The notes beneath the pieces are model-generated. The model did not search any database, had not been told where the DNA came from, and saw only the letters and a list, made by a program, of their open reading frames with translations. Below, one piece after another: positions 16,258 to 26,906 of a stretch of DNA of 64,000 bases. Position numbers and translations under genes: made by a program. The DNA is taken from assembly GCA_044867785.1 (NCBI GenBank), contig JBIOVM010000195.1:12302-76301 (forward strand), read 5' to 3'. How positions within the stretch are numbered: the first letter of the stretch is position 1; each line of letters starts with the position of its first letter. The stretch is from DASRDR01 sp044867785. Lineage in GTDB: Bacteria > Methylomirabilota > Methylomirabilia > Rokubacteriales > DASRDR01.

Positions 16258-17621
16258 GCCGTCACTCCGATCTCCTCCCGGATCGCGGCCGCGATCTCTC
16301 GGGCGGCCGCATCGATCGTCGTCTGGTCATCCCCCTCCACCATCACCCGGGCAAGGGGCTCGGTCCCGGAGTACCGTACCAGCAGGCGGGCGCGGCCGTC
16401 GAGTTTGCCCTCCCAGCGAGCCAGCGTCCCGCTCACGCCCCGAAGCTCGCTCAAGGGCGGCTTGACCCGCACGCGGATGTTCACGAGGACCTGGGGGCAC
16501 TTCTCCAGCTGCCCGGCCAGGCTCGCGAGCGGCTGCCCGGACTCGCGCAGCGCCCGGAAGAGCTGGAGCGCGGTCAGCAGCCCGTCCCCGGTCCGCGCGT
16601 GGTCGAGGAAGATCACGTGGCCCGACTGCTCGCCGCCGAGGTTCGCGCCGAGGCGACGCATCTCCTCGAGGACGTACCGGTCGCCGACGGGCGCCCGGAC
16701 CATCCGCACGCCGAGCGCGCTCAGGGCCCGCTCGAGCCCGAGGTTCGCCATGACCGTCGAGACGACCACCCCGCCCGCGAGCGCACTTCGCGCCAGGAGC
16801 GCGCGCGCGCAGATCAGGAGCACGTGGTCGCCATCGCGCACTTCGCCGGACTCGTCGACGACGATCAGGCGGTCGCCGTCTCCGTCCAGGGCGATGCCGA
16901 TCGAGCCCGGATTCGCCCGCACGCGCGCCTGGAGGGCCTCCGGGTGGAGCGCGCCGACGGCCCGATTGATGTTCGCGCCGGTGGGCCGGACGCCGAGCGT
17001 CGAGACCGCCGCCCCGAGCGACCGGAAAAGACGCGGGGCCACGCGGTAGGTCGCTCCGTGGGCGCAGTCCAGCACGATCCGCGCGCCGGCCAGATCGAAG
17101 GCCGCCGGGACCGTCGCGCGGAGCGCCTCGACGTAGCGCCGCTCGGCGGCGGGCACGGGCCGGAGCCGGCCGAGCGCGGCGCCCGTCGGCCGCGGCCCCT
17201 CCCACCCCGTGTCGAGCCGCGCCTCGAGCTCGGCTTCCCACGCATCCGGGAGCTTGTCGCCCTCGGCCGAGAAGAGCTTGATCCCGTTGTCCTCGAACGG
17301 ATTGTGGGACGCGGACAGCACCGCGCCGCCGACGGCGCCCAGCGCGGGCGTGAGAGCGGCCACCGCCGGCGTGGGCAGGACGCCGGCGACGAGCGCGTCC
17401 ACGCCGACCGACAGCACGCCGGCGACCAGCGCCTGCTCGAGCAGCGGTCCGGAGACGCGCGTGTCCCGGGCGACGAGGAGCGCGGGGCGGCGACGCGACG
17501 GCGCCGCCCGCTCCACGAGGTAGGCGCCGGCGATGCGCCCGAGGCGGCACACGAGCTCCGGCGTGAGCGGCGCCGCGTTCGCCACGCCGCGGACGCCATC
17601 GGTTCCGAAGAGCCGCCCCAT
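16254..17621 (-). CDS. glmM: Phosphoglucosamine mutase GlmM
   Basis: 455 aa. N-terminal 'LFGTDGVRGVAN', active-site serine loop 'LSASHNPFEDNGIKLF' (phosphoserine around residue 103), metal loop 'LDGDGDRL' and C-terminal phosphate-binding 'RYSGTEPLARVMVEG' are all present. It converts glucosamine-6-phosphate to glucosamine-1-phosphate for peptidoglycan and LPS precursors. It follows ybbR by 3 bp and sits downstream of cdaA, the conserved cdaA-cdaR-glmM arrangement in which GlmM can bind and inhibit CdaA in some bacteria. Confidence 0.96.
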   Translation of the reverse strand: MGRLFGTDGVRGVANAAPLTPELVCRLGRIAGAYLVERAAPSRRRPALLVARDTRVSGPLLEQALVAGVLSVGVDALVAGVLPTPAVAALTPALGAVGGAVLSASHNPFEDNGIKLFSAEGDKLPDAWEAELEARLDTGWEGPRPTGAALGRLRPVPAAERRYVEALRATVPAAFDLAGARIVLDCAHGATYRVAPRLFRSLGAAVSTLGVRPTGANINRAVGALHPEALQARVRANPGSIGIALDGDGDRLIVVDESGEVRDGDHVLLICARALLARSALAGGVVVSTVMANLGLERALSALGVRMVRAPVGDRYVLEEMRRLGANLGGEQSGHVIFLDHARTGDGLLTALQLFRALRESGQPLASLAGQLEKCPQVLVNIRVRVKPPLSELRGVSGTLARWEGKLDGRARLLVRYSGTEPLARVMVEGDDQTTIDAAAREIAAAIREEIGVTA

Positions 17622-17624
17622 GCT

Positions 17625-18008
17625 CTACGGTGTCTCCAGCATGCCTCGAACCTCGCTGGGGGTCACTCGCACGACGCGCACCCCGGGGGGCGCCGACACG
17701 TCTTGCGGCCGGATCCGGACGACGAAGCGCCCGGGCTGGATGCTCTTGAGGCTCACCTCGGCGCGGAAGTCGTCCTCCCGGAGCGTTCGGAGCAGGCTTC
17801 GCCGGCCCTCGACCCGGACGATCACGGTCTCGATGCCGAGCGAGGTCACCTCGACGCCGTCGGGGCGATCGATCAGGTCGAGCGGCACGGTGAACACCGC
17901 GTCCCCGCGATCCTCGGCCGCCACGAACAGCCAGAGGCCCATCGCGAATACGACCGACATGAGCTTGAGTGGCCAGTGCTCGGCGACGAGCGCCCGGGCC
18001 CGACTCAC
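17625..18008 (-). CDS. YbbR/CdaR-like single-domain protein
   Basis: 127 aa. One N-terminal TM segment ('LKLMSVVFAMGLWLFVAAE') anchors a single extracytoplasmic YbbR domain ('TVPLDLIDRPDGVEVTSLGI' through 'RFVVRIRPQDVSAPPGV'). Firmicute CdaR carries several YbbR repeats and regulates CdaA; this single-repeat version is typical of Gram-negative relatives. It overlaps cdaA by 4 bp, supporting that partnership. Confidence 0.85.
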   Translation of the reverse strand: MSRARALVAEHWPLKLMSVVFAMGLWLFVAAEDRGDAVFTVPLDLIDRPDGVEVTSLGIETVIVRVEGRRSLLRTLREDDFRAEVSLKSIQPGRFVVRIRPQDVSAPPGVRVVRVTPSEVRGMLETP

Positions 18009-18838
18009 GCCTTGCTCCGCGCGGTGAAGCGACGGACCCCCGCCAGCAGCGAGCTGCCCCGAGTCGAGACGGTGCCGTCGGCGTCGAGCAGGGTGGAGAG
18101 ACGCTCCTGCAGGCGGTCGGGGTCGAGCCCGCGCTCGATGACGCCGTCCACCGTGAGGGAGATCACGCCCGTCTCCTCGGAGACCACCACGACGACCGCG
18201 TCCGTCTCCTCGGACAGGCCGACGGCCGCACGGTGGCGCGTGCCGAGCGTGCGAGAAAGGCCGAGGTTGCGCGAGAGCGGCAGGAAGCAGCCGGCCGCCG
18301 CGATGCGGTCCCCCTGGATGATGGCGGCGCCGTCGTGGAGAGGGGACCCCGGCTGGAACAGGCTCCCCAGCAGCTCCGCCGACGCGACGGCCTCCATCGG
18401 CACGCCGAGCTCGGCGTAGGCGCGCAGCCCCACCTGGCGCTCGACGGCGATCAGCGCGCCGATGCGCTTCGTGGCCAGCGCGTCCACCGCCCGCACGATC
18501 TCCTCGAGCAGCTGGCGACGCTCGGCCGACCCCTGCCCGACCACGCGCTGCAGGAGGCGGCTTCGGCCCGCCTGGGCGAGCGTGCGCCGCAGCTCCGGCT
18601 GGAAGAGCACGATCAGGGCCAGGACCCAGAACGCCCAGAAGTTCTCGAGGACGAACGACAGGCTGCGGAGGTCGGCCTGCCGAGCGGCGAACCTCGCCGC
18701 CATGAGGAACCCGAGGCCGAAGAGCATCTGGATCGCCACCGTGCCGCGGAAGACGAGGAGGACCCGGTACAGGACGAAGGCCACGATGGCGACGTCGATC
18801 ACGTCGCGCAGGCGCAAGCCGGCCAGCACGTGGCTCAT
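18005..18838 (-). CDS. cdaA: Membrane diadenylate cyclase CdaA
   Basis: 277 aa from ATG 18838, which overlaps the folP stop (ATGA); the longer open frame upstream is the wrong frame of folP. Three N-terminal TM segments (about 10-85) precede the DAC domain with its two catalytic motifs 'LHDGAAII' and 'GTRHRAAVG'. CdaA condenses two ATP into c-di-AMP at the inner membrane. A C-terminal extension of about 50 residues follows the domain. The neighbours ybbR and glmM are its standard regulators. Confidence 0.94.
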   Translation of the reverse strand: MSHVLAGLRLRDVIDVAIVAFVLYRVLLVFRGTVAIQMLFGLGFLMAARFAARQADLRSLSFVLENFWAFWVLALIVLFQPELRRTLAQAGRSRLLQRVVGQGSAERRQLLEEIVRAVDALATKRIGALIAVERQVGLRAYAELGVPMEAVASAELLGSLFQPGSPLHDGAAIIQGDRIAAAGCFLPLSRNLGLSRTLGTRHRAAVGLSEETDAVVVVVSEETGVISLTVDGVIERGLDPDRLQERLSTLLDADGTVSTRGSSLLAGVRRFTARSKA

Positions 18839-19698
18839 CGCGGGGCGGCGTCCCGAATGGCCTCGGCGACGCGGACGGCGCGCCGCACGGCGGCGACGTC
18901 GTGGACCCGCACGATGTGGGCGCCGGCGACGGTGGCCATGACGCAGGCCGCCAGGGTGCCCTCGAGCCGCTCGGCCGGCGGCAGGCTGTCCAGCAGCGCT
19001 CCGATGAAGCTCTTCCGCGAGGGACCGACCAGGATCGGCTTGCCGATCGAGACGAGCGCGTCGAGCCGCTTGAGCAAGGTGAGGTTGTGCGGCAGCGTCT
19101 TGCCGAATCCGATGCCGGGGTCCACGCAGATCGCGTCGGGCGCGACGCCGGCCGCCTCGGCGACCGCCACCGCGCGTTCGAGGCCGGCCCGCACCTCGGC
19201 CAGGAGATCGTCGTACCGGGGCTCGTCCTGCATGGTCCGCGGCGTCCCGCGCATGTGCATGACCGCGAGCGCGGCCCCGTGCGCCGCGCACAGCGCCGCC
19301 AGCTCCGGGCCGGCCGCGAGGGCGGTGACGTCGTTCACCATGTGGGCTCCGAGCGCGAGCGCGGCTTCGGCGACGTCAGGCTTGGACGTGTCCACCGAGA
19401 CCGGGCACGGAGGATCGTCGAGCAGGCGCTCGAGAACCGGCAGGAGCCGCGCGCGCTCCTCGCCCGACCCCACCGGGGCCGACCCGGGCCGCGTGGACTC
19501 GGCGCCCACGTCCAGGAGATCGGCCCCCTCGGCGGCGAGGGCGCGCGCGTGACGCGCGGCGGCCGCCGGATCCAGGTACCGGCCGCCATCGGCAAACGAG
19601 TCGGGCGTCACGTTGACGATCCCCATGATGAGGGTTCGAGGTCGCTCCGCACTCCAGGCGAACTCGGCTCCGCGCATGCGAAGCCTCACGGCGAACAT
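18835..19698 (-). CDS. folP: Dihydropteroate synthase FolP
   Basis: About 287 aa from the ATG at 19698 (an ATG at 19677 is an alternative). Motifs: 'MGIVNVTPDSFADGG', 'DVGAESTRPG', 'VSVDTSKP', 'MVNDVTA', 'VDPGIGFGKT' and 'VGPSRKSFIG', covering the pterin-phosphate and p-aminobenzoate sites. It makes 7,8-dihydropteroate in folate synthesis. It follows ftsH by 46 bp, a common ftsH-folP order, and overlaps cdaA. Confidence 0.95.
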   Translation of the reverse strand: MFAVRLRMRGAEFAWSAERPRTLIMGIVNVTPDSFADGGRYLDPAAAARHARALAAEGADLLDVGAESTRPGSAPVGSGEERARLLPVLERLLDDPPCPVSVDTSKPDVAEAALALGAHMVNDVTALAAGPELAALCAAHGAALAVMHMRGTPRTMQDEPRYDDLLAEVRAGLERAVAVAEAAGVAPDAICVDPGIGFGKTLPHNLTLLKRLDALVSIGKPILVGPSRKSFIGALLDSLPPAERLEGTLAACVMATVAGAHIVRVHDVAAVRRAVRVAEAIRDAAPR

Positions 19699-19744
19699 CC
19701 CCGGGCGGGCCGCCCCGCCGGGGGGCACCCCGCGCCGTCGGTCG

Positions 19745-21565
<1,821 letters not shown>

Positions 21566-21636
21566 CCCCGGTCAGCCACCCTCCTCCCGGTGACATCGAG
21601 TCCTGCGCGATGCGACGCAAACGTGCGCAAGGTAAG

Positions 21637-21648
21637 CGCAGTATAGCA
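21637..21648 (-). promoter_or_regulatory. Candidate extended -10 promoter of the ftsH operon
   Basis: On the minus strand the sequence TGCTATACT (TATACT hexamer at 21645-21640 with TG one base upstream) lies about 75 bases before the ftsH ATG. It is an unusually AT-rich spot in this GC-rich region. No good -35 hexamer is visible at 17 bp, in keeping with an extended -10 promoter. Confidence 0.4.
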
Positions 21649-21714
21649 CAAGGCTCCACACGGTCCGGGAGGCGAGGCTCGACTTCCAAGACGTCGCCGC
21701 TCGACCGCGAGCCG

Positions 21715-22248
21715 TCAGGAGGCGACCCCCTCCAGCACGGCCACGTGGCGCAGGTTCCGGTAGAGCCCGGCGTAGTCGAGCCCGTACCCGACGACGAACT
21801 CGTCCGGGATCGTGAACCCGACGTAGTCCAGCCGGACGGACACCTGCCGGCGGCTCGCCTTGTCGAGCAGCGCGCACACCCGGAGACTCCGGGGCTGGCG
21901 CGTCTCGAGGTTGCGGAGGAGGTAGGAGAGCGTCAGGCCCGTGTCGACGATGTCCTCGACGATCAGGACGTCCCGGCCCTCGATGGAGACCGAGAGGTCC
22001 TTGGTCAGCCGGACGATCCCGGACGACCGGGTCGACGCCCCGTAGGACGACACCGCGATGAAATCGCACTCGCAGGGCGCTTCGATGGCCCGCATGAGGT
22101 CGGCCAGGAAGATCACCGCGCCCTTGAGCACCCCGACGAGCATCGGGGTGCGCCCGGCGTAGTCGTCGCGGATCCTGCGGCCCAGCTCGGCCACCCGGGC
22201 GCTCAGGTCCTCGGCGGGGATGAGGACGCGCTCGACCGCCGAGGCCAC
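21715..22248 (-). CDS. hpt: Hypoxanthine phosphoribosyltransferase
   Basis: 177 aa, normal family length. The PRPP-binding motif 'VLIVEDIVDTGLTLSYLL' and the purine-site region 'DYVGFTIPDEFVVGYGLDYA' are clear. It salvages hypoxanthine and guanine to IMP and GMP. hpt just upstream of ftsH is a conserved order in many bacteria. It follows the SPOR gene by 6 bp. Confidence 0.95.
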   Translation of the reverse strand: MASAVERVLIPAEDLSARVAELGRRIRDDYAGRTPMLVGVLKGAVIFLADLMRAIEAPCECDFIAVSSYGASTRSSGIVRLTKDLSVSIEGRDVLIVEDIVDTGLTLSYLLRNLETRQPRSLRVCALLDKASRRQVSVRLDYVGFTIPDEFVVGYGLDYAGLYRNLRHVAVLEGVAS

Positions 22249-22254
22249 GACGCT

Positions 22255-23070
22255 CTACCGCGTCGTGCGCGGCGTGACCAGCGGATTCAGCCCTCGCTCG
22301 CTCCGGAGGTCGCCGGCGGCACGCTCGGCGTCGGCCCGCGACTGGTATGACCCGACTCGGACCCGGTAGCGCGGTCGCCCGTCTTCCGTGATGGAGGGAA
22401 AGACGTAGGCGTCGAAGCCCCGCGCCGCCAGGCGGGACCGGAGCTCCTCGGCGAGCGCCCGGCTGCGGAAGGCGCTCACCTGCACCGTCCAGGTATCGGG
22501 CTCCGCGGGCGCCGGGGCCGCGGCGAGCTGGGCGGGCGGAGGCCGCGGCGGCGCCGCCTTCGGCGCGCGGGCGGTGCGGGCGGGCCGCACCGGCTCCGCG
22601 ACCTTGGGCGCCGACGGAGGAGAGGGCGGGGCGGCCGCCGCCGCGGGCGGCGTCGCTTGCTCCGGCGCAGACGGGGCCGGCGGTGACGTCTCGTCCGTCG
22701 CGGCCGAGGCGGCGCCACGCGCCGCCGGCTCCTCCTTCGTGACCAGGCGCTCCTCGATGGTCGGCTTCCCGACCTGGGGGAGATCCGGGGTCGGCGCGGT
22801 GAGCGTCCGGTAGAAGGTGACCTTCTCCTCCGTCCGCGTGGCCGCACTCTTGGCGGGCGTCTCGGCCCTCCCGGGCGCGTCCGGGCGTCCGAGCTCCCGC
22901 GCGGCCTCGAGCCGCGCCGCTCCCCGTCGTCCCATCTCGCGTCCCACGATGACGCCGCCCGCGAAGAGCAGGCCCGCGATGAGACAGAACACCGCGCCGA
23001 GGACGACCAGCTCCCGCCCGCCGAACCGGAACTCGTGGCGGGCCCGACCCAGACGCCGCGTCGCGATCAT
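22255..23070 (-). CDS. SPOR-domain membrane protein
   Basis: 271 aa. A short basic N-terminus, one TM helix (about 21-45, 'LVVLGAVFCLIAGLLFAGG'), a long Ala/Pro-rich periplasmic linker (about 75-190), and a C-terminal SPOR domain ('WTVQVSAFRSRALAEELRSR' to 'RVRVGSYQSRADAERAAGDL'). SPOR domains bind glycan strands lacking stem peptides at division septa. It is 13 bp downstream of argS, a common argS-SPOR pairing. Confidence 0.9.
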   Translation of the reverse strand: MIATRRLGRARHEFRFGGRELVVLGAVFCLIAGLLFAGGVIVGREMGRRGAARLEAARELGRPDAPGRAETPAKSAATRTEEKVTFYRTLTAPTPDLPQVGKPTIEERLVTKEEPAARGAASAATDETSPPAPSAPEQATPPAAAAAPPSPPSAPKVAEPVRPARTARAPKAAPPRPPPAQLAAAPAPAEPDTWTVQVSAFRSRALAEELRSRLAARGFDAYVFPSITEDGRPRYRVRVGSYQSRADAERAAGDLRSERGLNPLVTPRTTR

Positions 23071-23083
23071 GCGGGACGCCTCT

Positions 23084-24778
23084 TCACATGGACTCCGGCG
23101 CCGAGATCCCGAGCAGGCCGAGCCCGTTCCGGATCACGTGGGCGACCGCCCGAGCGAGCCCGAGGCGCGCGCGAGTCAGCTCGGGCTCCTCGGGACGGAC
23201 GATCCGGAACGCCGGGGCGTGGGTGCCGAGGTGGTGGTAGGCGTGAAGCTGCCCCGCCAGCTCGTACACGTAGACGGCGACGCGGTGCGGCTCGAAGGCG
23301 CGCGCGGCCCCAGCCACGACGTGCGGGAAGCGCAGGAGCGCCTTCGCGAGGGCCAGCTCCTCCGGCGCCGTCAGCGGCGCCAGGTCGACCTCGCCCCAGG
23401 CGCTGGGCACGTCGACGCCGCGCTCGCGCGCGTGGTTGAAGACGCTCGCCACCCGCGCGTGGGCATACTGCACGTAGAACACCGGGTTCTTCTGCCAGTC
23501 CTGCTCGAGCGCGGCGTCCAGGTCGAAGTTGAGATGGCTCTCCGGGCTCCGCGTCACCATGAACCAGCGGAACACGTCGGCGCTCCCGACCTGGTCGAGG
23601 AGGTCGTCGACCGTGACGTAGGTGGCGCGGCGCGTGGACATCTTCACCTCGACGCCCCCGCGCGTGATCGTCACGAACTGGTGGATCAAGTAGCGGATCC
23701 GGTCGGCCGGCAGCCCGAGCGCCGCGATGGCGGCGACGACGTCCTTGGCCTCCTCGATGTGGTCCGCCCCCTGGACGTTCAGGATCCGGTCGAAGCCGCG
23801 CCCGAGCTTCTCCCGGTGGTACGCGATGTCCGGGAGGCGGTACGTCGGCTCTCCCGTCGACTTCACCAGGACGCGGTCCTGCGGGCGGCCGATCGCGGAG
23901 AAGCGGAGCCACACGGCGCCGTCCTTCTCGTAGACGAGCCCGGCATCCCGGAGGGCGCCCAGGGTCGCCTCCACCTTGCCCTCGGTATAGAGCGCGGCCT
24001 CGTTCGAGTAGACGTCGAAGCGGATGTCGAGTCGCTCGAGGGTCCGGCGGATGTCGGCGAAGATCGCGTCCTCCGCGGTCTGGCGGAAGAGATCGTCGTG
24101 CCCTTCGCCGACCAGCGCGTCCGCGTGCCGCTCCCGAAGGCCGGCGGCGATCTCCCGGATGTAGTCGCCCTGGTAGCCGTCCTCGGGCAGGCTCGCCGGG
24201 GCGCCGCCGAGCTCGAGGTACCGGGCCCGAACCGAGCCGCCGAGGATGCGCATCTGTCGGCCCGCGTTGTTGAAGTAGTACTCGCGGGTCGTCTCGTAAC
24301 CCATCGCCTGGAAAAGCCGGGCGACACTGTCTCCGAGGATCGCCTGTCGTCCGTGGCCCACCGTCAGGGGACCGGTCGGATTGGCGCTGACGAACTCCAC
24401 CATGGCCCGGCGGCCGCGGCCCTCGGTCTGGGCGCCGAAGCGCGGACCCTCGGCGAGGAGGCGCGCGAGCCCCGCCCGGCAGTACGCGGGAGCCAGGAAG
24501 ACGTTCAGGAATCCGGGCCCGGCCACCTCCGCGCGCTCGATCTCCGCGACGCCCGGCAGGTTGGCGAGGATCGCCTCCGCGACCTGACGCGGCGGGCGCC
24601 GCTGGGCCTTGGCGAGGAGCATGGCGACGTTCGTCGCGTAGTCTCCGTGCGCAGGGTCGCGAGGCACTTCCCAGGCGACGTCGGACGGGGCCACGGAAGG
24701 CAGACCAGCGCGGCCCAGGGCGTCCAAAAGCGCCCCGGACAGCACGCTTGTGACGTCGGTGACCATGGCGTCGTCCAC
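23084..24778 (-). CDS. argS: Arginyl-tRNA synthetase
   Basis: 564 aa class I synthetase: N-terminal Arg-tRNA additional domain, HIGH motif variant 'NPTGPLTVGHGRQAILGD', 'KMSTR' in place of KMSKS, and the C-terminal DALR anticodon-binding domain ('FYVQYAHARVASVF', 'AYHHLG', 'VIRNGLGLLGI'). Start ATG 24778; a second Met at codon 5 is an alternative. First gene of the argS-SPOR-hpt unit. Confidence 0.97.
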   Translation of the reverse strand: MDDAMVTDVTSVLSGALLDALGRAGLPSVAPSDVAWEVPRDPAHGDYATNVAMLLAKAQRRPPRQVAEAILANLPGVAEIERAEVAGPGFLNVFLAPAYCRAGLARLLAEGPRFGAQTEGRGRRAMVEFVSANPTGPLTVGHGRQAILGDSVARLFQAMGYETTREYYFNNAGRQMRILGGSVRARYLELGGAPASLPEDGYQGDYIREIAAGLRERHADALVGEGHDDLFRQTAEDAIFADIRRTLERLDIRFDVYSNEAALYTEGKVEATLGALRDAGLVYEKDGAVWLRFSAIGRPQDRVLVKSTGEPTYRLPDIAYHREKLGRGFDRILNVQGADHIEEAKDVVAAIAALGLPADRIRYLIHQFVTITRGGVEVKMSTRRATYVTVDDLLDQVGSADVFRWFMVTRSPESHLNFDLDAALEQDWQKNPVFYVQYAHARVASVFNHARERGVDVPSAWGEVDLAPLTAPEELALAKALLRFPHVVAGAARAFEPHRVAVYVYELAGQLHAYHHLGTHAPAFRIVRPEEPELTRARLGLARAVAHVIRNGLGLLGISAPESM

Positions 24779-24844
24779 TATAGCCCACGTCCCCAGAGGG
24801 TCGAAGAAAAAGCAGGGTTACGGCGCGTCAGCGCAGTCTAGCTC

Positions 24845-25918
24845 TCAGCGTAGCTGAAACTCGACGGGCAGTCGAATGACGAGCGGCCGCCCGACGACGC
24901 CCGGAGGGAACGGAAACGGCGCCGCGCCTCGCACCGCCGTCACCGCGGCGGTCCGGAGGGTCTCGACCCTCGCGCCGGCGACGACCTCGACGCCGACCAG
25001 GCGTCCCTCGGCGCCCACGCGCACCTCGAGCTCCACGATGCCGTGTTGCCCGCGCCGCGCGGCCGCCGACGGATAGACGAGCCGGTCCTGAACGCGCTGG
25101 CGGAGTAGGCGCACGTACGCGTCGTACTCCGGAGGGATGCCGCCCGCGCGAGGCTCGCCGTCGCCGGTCCCCGAGGGTCGCACGTCGCTCGGCACGAGGC
25201 CCGCGACATCGCCCGCGCCGCCGCCGGCGGACGCGCGCGTATCGCCGCCGGACGGCGCGGCGGCCGGCGACATCCCCGACGGAATGGTGAGCACTTCGCC
25301 GGCGCCGCGCGACGAGAAGGGCGCGGTCCCCGCTCCCTGACGTTCGTCCGACGAAGGGCCGAGCGGCACCGGCGGTGTCGGCGTGGAGGCCGACACCGTC
25401 GCCTCGCCGGGCGGCAGAAGCGGAGACGAAGCCGGAGCGGGACGCGGCGCGGGAGCCGCCGCGACCGCCAGCGGCGCGACGTCACGCGAGAGCGCCGGCG
25501 CCCCCGGCGGCGGCGCGGGACGGGGCTCGGGGGCAACCGGCGCGACCGGCGGCCGCTCGATCTCGGGCGTCTGGATCACCGACTCGCTCGGCGGCGGCGG
25601 CGGCGGGGTCGCCGCGCGCGCACCCGGCGCGCGCGCGTCCGGTCGCTCGGGGACGCTCGCGGGCGCGGGCGGCACGAGGGGCGTGGTGACGGCGCGCCCC
25701 GCGCCGGGATCACCCCGGCGCGGGCGAGACGCAGGCGCGTCGCTCACCGCAGTCCTTTCGTTCGTCGCGCGGACCGGCTCGACCAGGTCCACGTAGAGCG
25801 CCGCCGGCGGCGCCGGCAGGCTTCCCGCGAGCCAGAGCGCGCCGAGCGCGCCGACGGTCACCACGGCGCCGCCGTGGGCCAGCGCCGAGAGCGCGACGGC
25901 GGGACCGAGGCCGCGCAT
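24845..25918 (-). CDS. TonB-family energy transducer
   Basis: 357 aa from ATG 25918; the frame upstream overlaps cobD. An N-terminal membrane anchor ('LSALAHGGAVVTVGALGALW') is followed by a very long Pro/Ala/Ser-rich periplasmic stretch (about 60-260) and a TonB C-terminal domain ('RLVYPSAAARRGQHGIVELE', 'FPFPPGVVGRPLVIRLPVEF'). TonB passes proton-motive force from ExbBD to outer-membrane receptors. Its place, 43 bp after cobD in the run that starts with btuB, suggests it serves cobalamin uptake. exbB/exbD are not in the window. Confidence 0.87.
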   Translation of the reverse strand: MRGLGPAVALSALAHGGAVVTVGALGALWLAGSLPAPPAALYVDLVEPVRATNERTAVSDAPASRPRRGDPGAGRAVTTPLVPPAPASVPERPDARAPGARAATPPPPPPSESVIQTPEIERPPVAPVAPEPRPAPPPGAPALSRDVAPLAVAAAPAPRPAPASSPLLPPGEATVSASTPTPPVPLGPSSDERQGAGTAPFSSRGAGEVLTIPSGMSPAAAPSGGDTRASAGGGAGDVAGLVPSDVRPSGTGDGEPRAGGIPPEYDAYVRLLRQRVQDRLVYPSAAARRGQHGIVELEVRVGAEGRLVGVEVVAGARVETLRTAAVTAVRGAAPFPFPPGVVGRPLVIRLPVEFQLR

Positions 25919-25961
25919 CCTCAGGCTCCGGCGCCGCGTCGGACGGCCAGGGCGCCGGCCG

Positions 25962-26906
25962 TCACCGGGAATCTCTCCCAAGAAGGGCGACGCCCGCGGC
26001 CACGAGGATGCTGACCGCCGCCGCCGCGCCCAGGACGCGCCGCGCGCGGCGAATCGCGTCGGGAGACGAAGGCAGCGGGGCGCTCCCCAGGCGATATGCG
26101 CCGCGCTTCGCGAGCCCCACTCCAAGCGCCCCCGCCATCGCCGCCATCGGCCAGCCGGCGTTCGGGCTCTTCGTACGCCCGTGCTGGGCCCACGCCGCGC
26201 GAGCGGCGCCCATCCCGTCTTCGCCGGTCACGGCCGCGCCCGCGGCGAGAGCCAGCGCGCCGAATCGTGCGGGCACGAGGTTCAGCAGGTCGTCGAGCCG
26301 CGCGGCCGCCTTGCCGAAGCGCTCGTAGCGCGCGTCGCGATAGCCCCACATGGCGTCGGCGGTGTTGATTGCGCGGTACGCCCATGCGCCCGGCAGCCCC
26401 GCCGCCGCGTAGGCGAGCACGGGCGCGGCGATGCTGTCGACGAGATTCTCGGCCGCCGACTCGATGGCGGCGGAAGCGACTTCGTCGGCCGCGAGGGTGG
26501 CCGTCGGTCGACTCACCAGATCGCGCGCCGCGCACACCCGCGCGGTCGCGAGGTGACCGTCGCGAAGCGCGGCCTCGACCGCGCCGGCAGCCTCGCTCAA
26601 GCGCCGGAGCGCAAACGCGGGCTTGAGGGCAAGCGCCTCGATCAGGACGCCTGGCCACCCCAGCCGACGCGCCGCGGCCGCGACCAGACGCGCCGCCATC
26701 CAGGCACCGATGGTCACGATCGCCACCGCAGCGCCCCCGTCGGCGACGCTGCGCCCGGGCGCCCGCCGCTCCGCCCAGGCGAGCGCCCATCCCACCCAGA
26801 CCACCGGGTGCGAGCGCGCCGGCGGCTCGCCCGCCGCCAGGTCGACTCCCGTGGCGAGCAGCACGGCGGCCGCCCGGCGCCAGGACGTGGAGGGGATTCG
26901 CCTCAC
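25962..26906 (-). CDS. cobD: Adenosylcobinamide-phosphate synthase (CobD/CbiB family)
   Basis: 314 aa from GTG 26906, overlapping the cbiZ stop (GTGA). An integral membrane protein with the family motifs 'GEPPARSHPVVWVGW', 'IESAAENLVDSIAAPVLAYA', 'YRAINTADAMWGYRD' and 'RTKSPNAGWPMAAMAGALGV'. It attaches the aminopropanol arm to adenosylcobyric acid. Beside cbiZ it lets cells re-enter the pathway after the amidohydrolase has removed the old lower-ligand arm. Confidence 0.93.
   Translation of the reverse strand: MRRIPSTSWRRAAAVLLATGVDLAAGEPPARSHPVVWVGWALAWAERRAPGRSVADGGAAVAIVTIGAWMAARLVAAAARRLGWPGVLIEALALKPAFALRRLSEAAGAVEAALRDGHLATARVCAARDLVSRPTATLAADEVASAAIESAAENLVDSIAAPVLAYAAAGLPGAWAYRAINTADAMWGYRDARYERFGKAAARLDDLLNLVPARFGALALAAGAAVTGEDGMGAARAAWAQHGRTKSPNAGWPMAAMAGALGVGLAKRGAYRLGSAPLPSSPDAIRRARRVLGAAAAVSILVAAGVALLGRDSR

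Noticed and set aside
24805..24845. T-rich stretch downstream of the tonB-like gene as a terminator
   Set aside because: The minus strand has CTTTTTCTTC, but the preceding inverted repeat is only about 3-4 bp (GCG...CGC), too weak to call.
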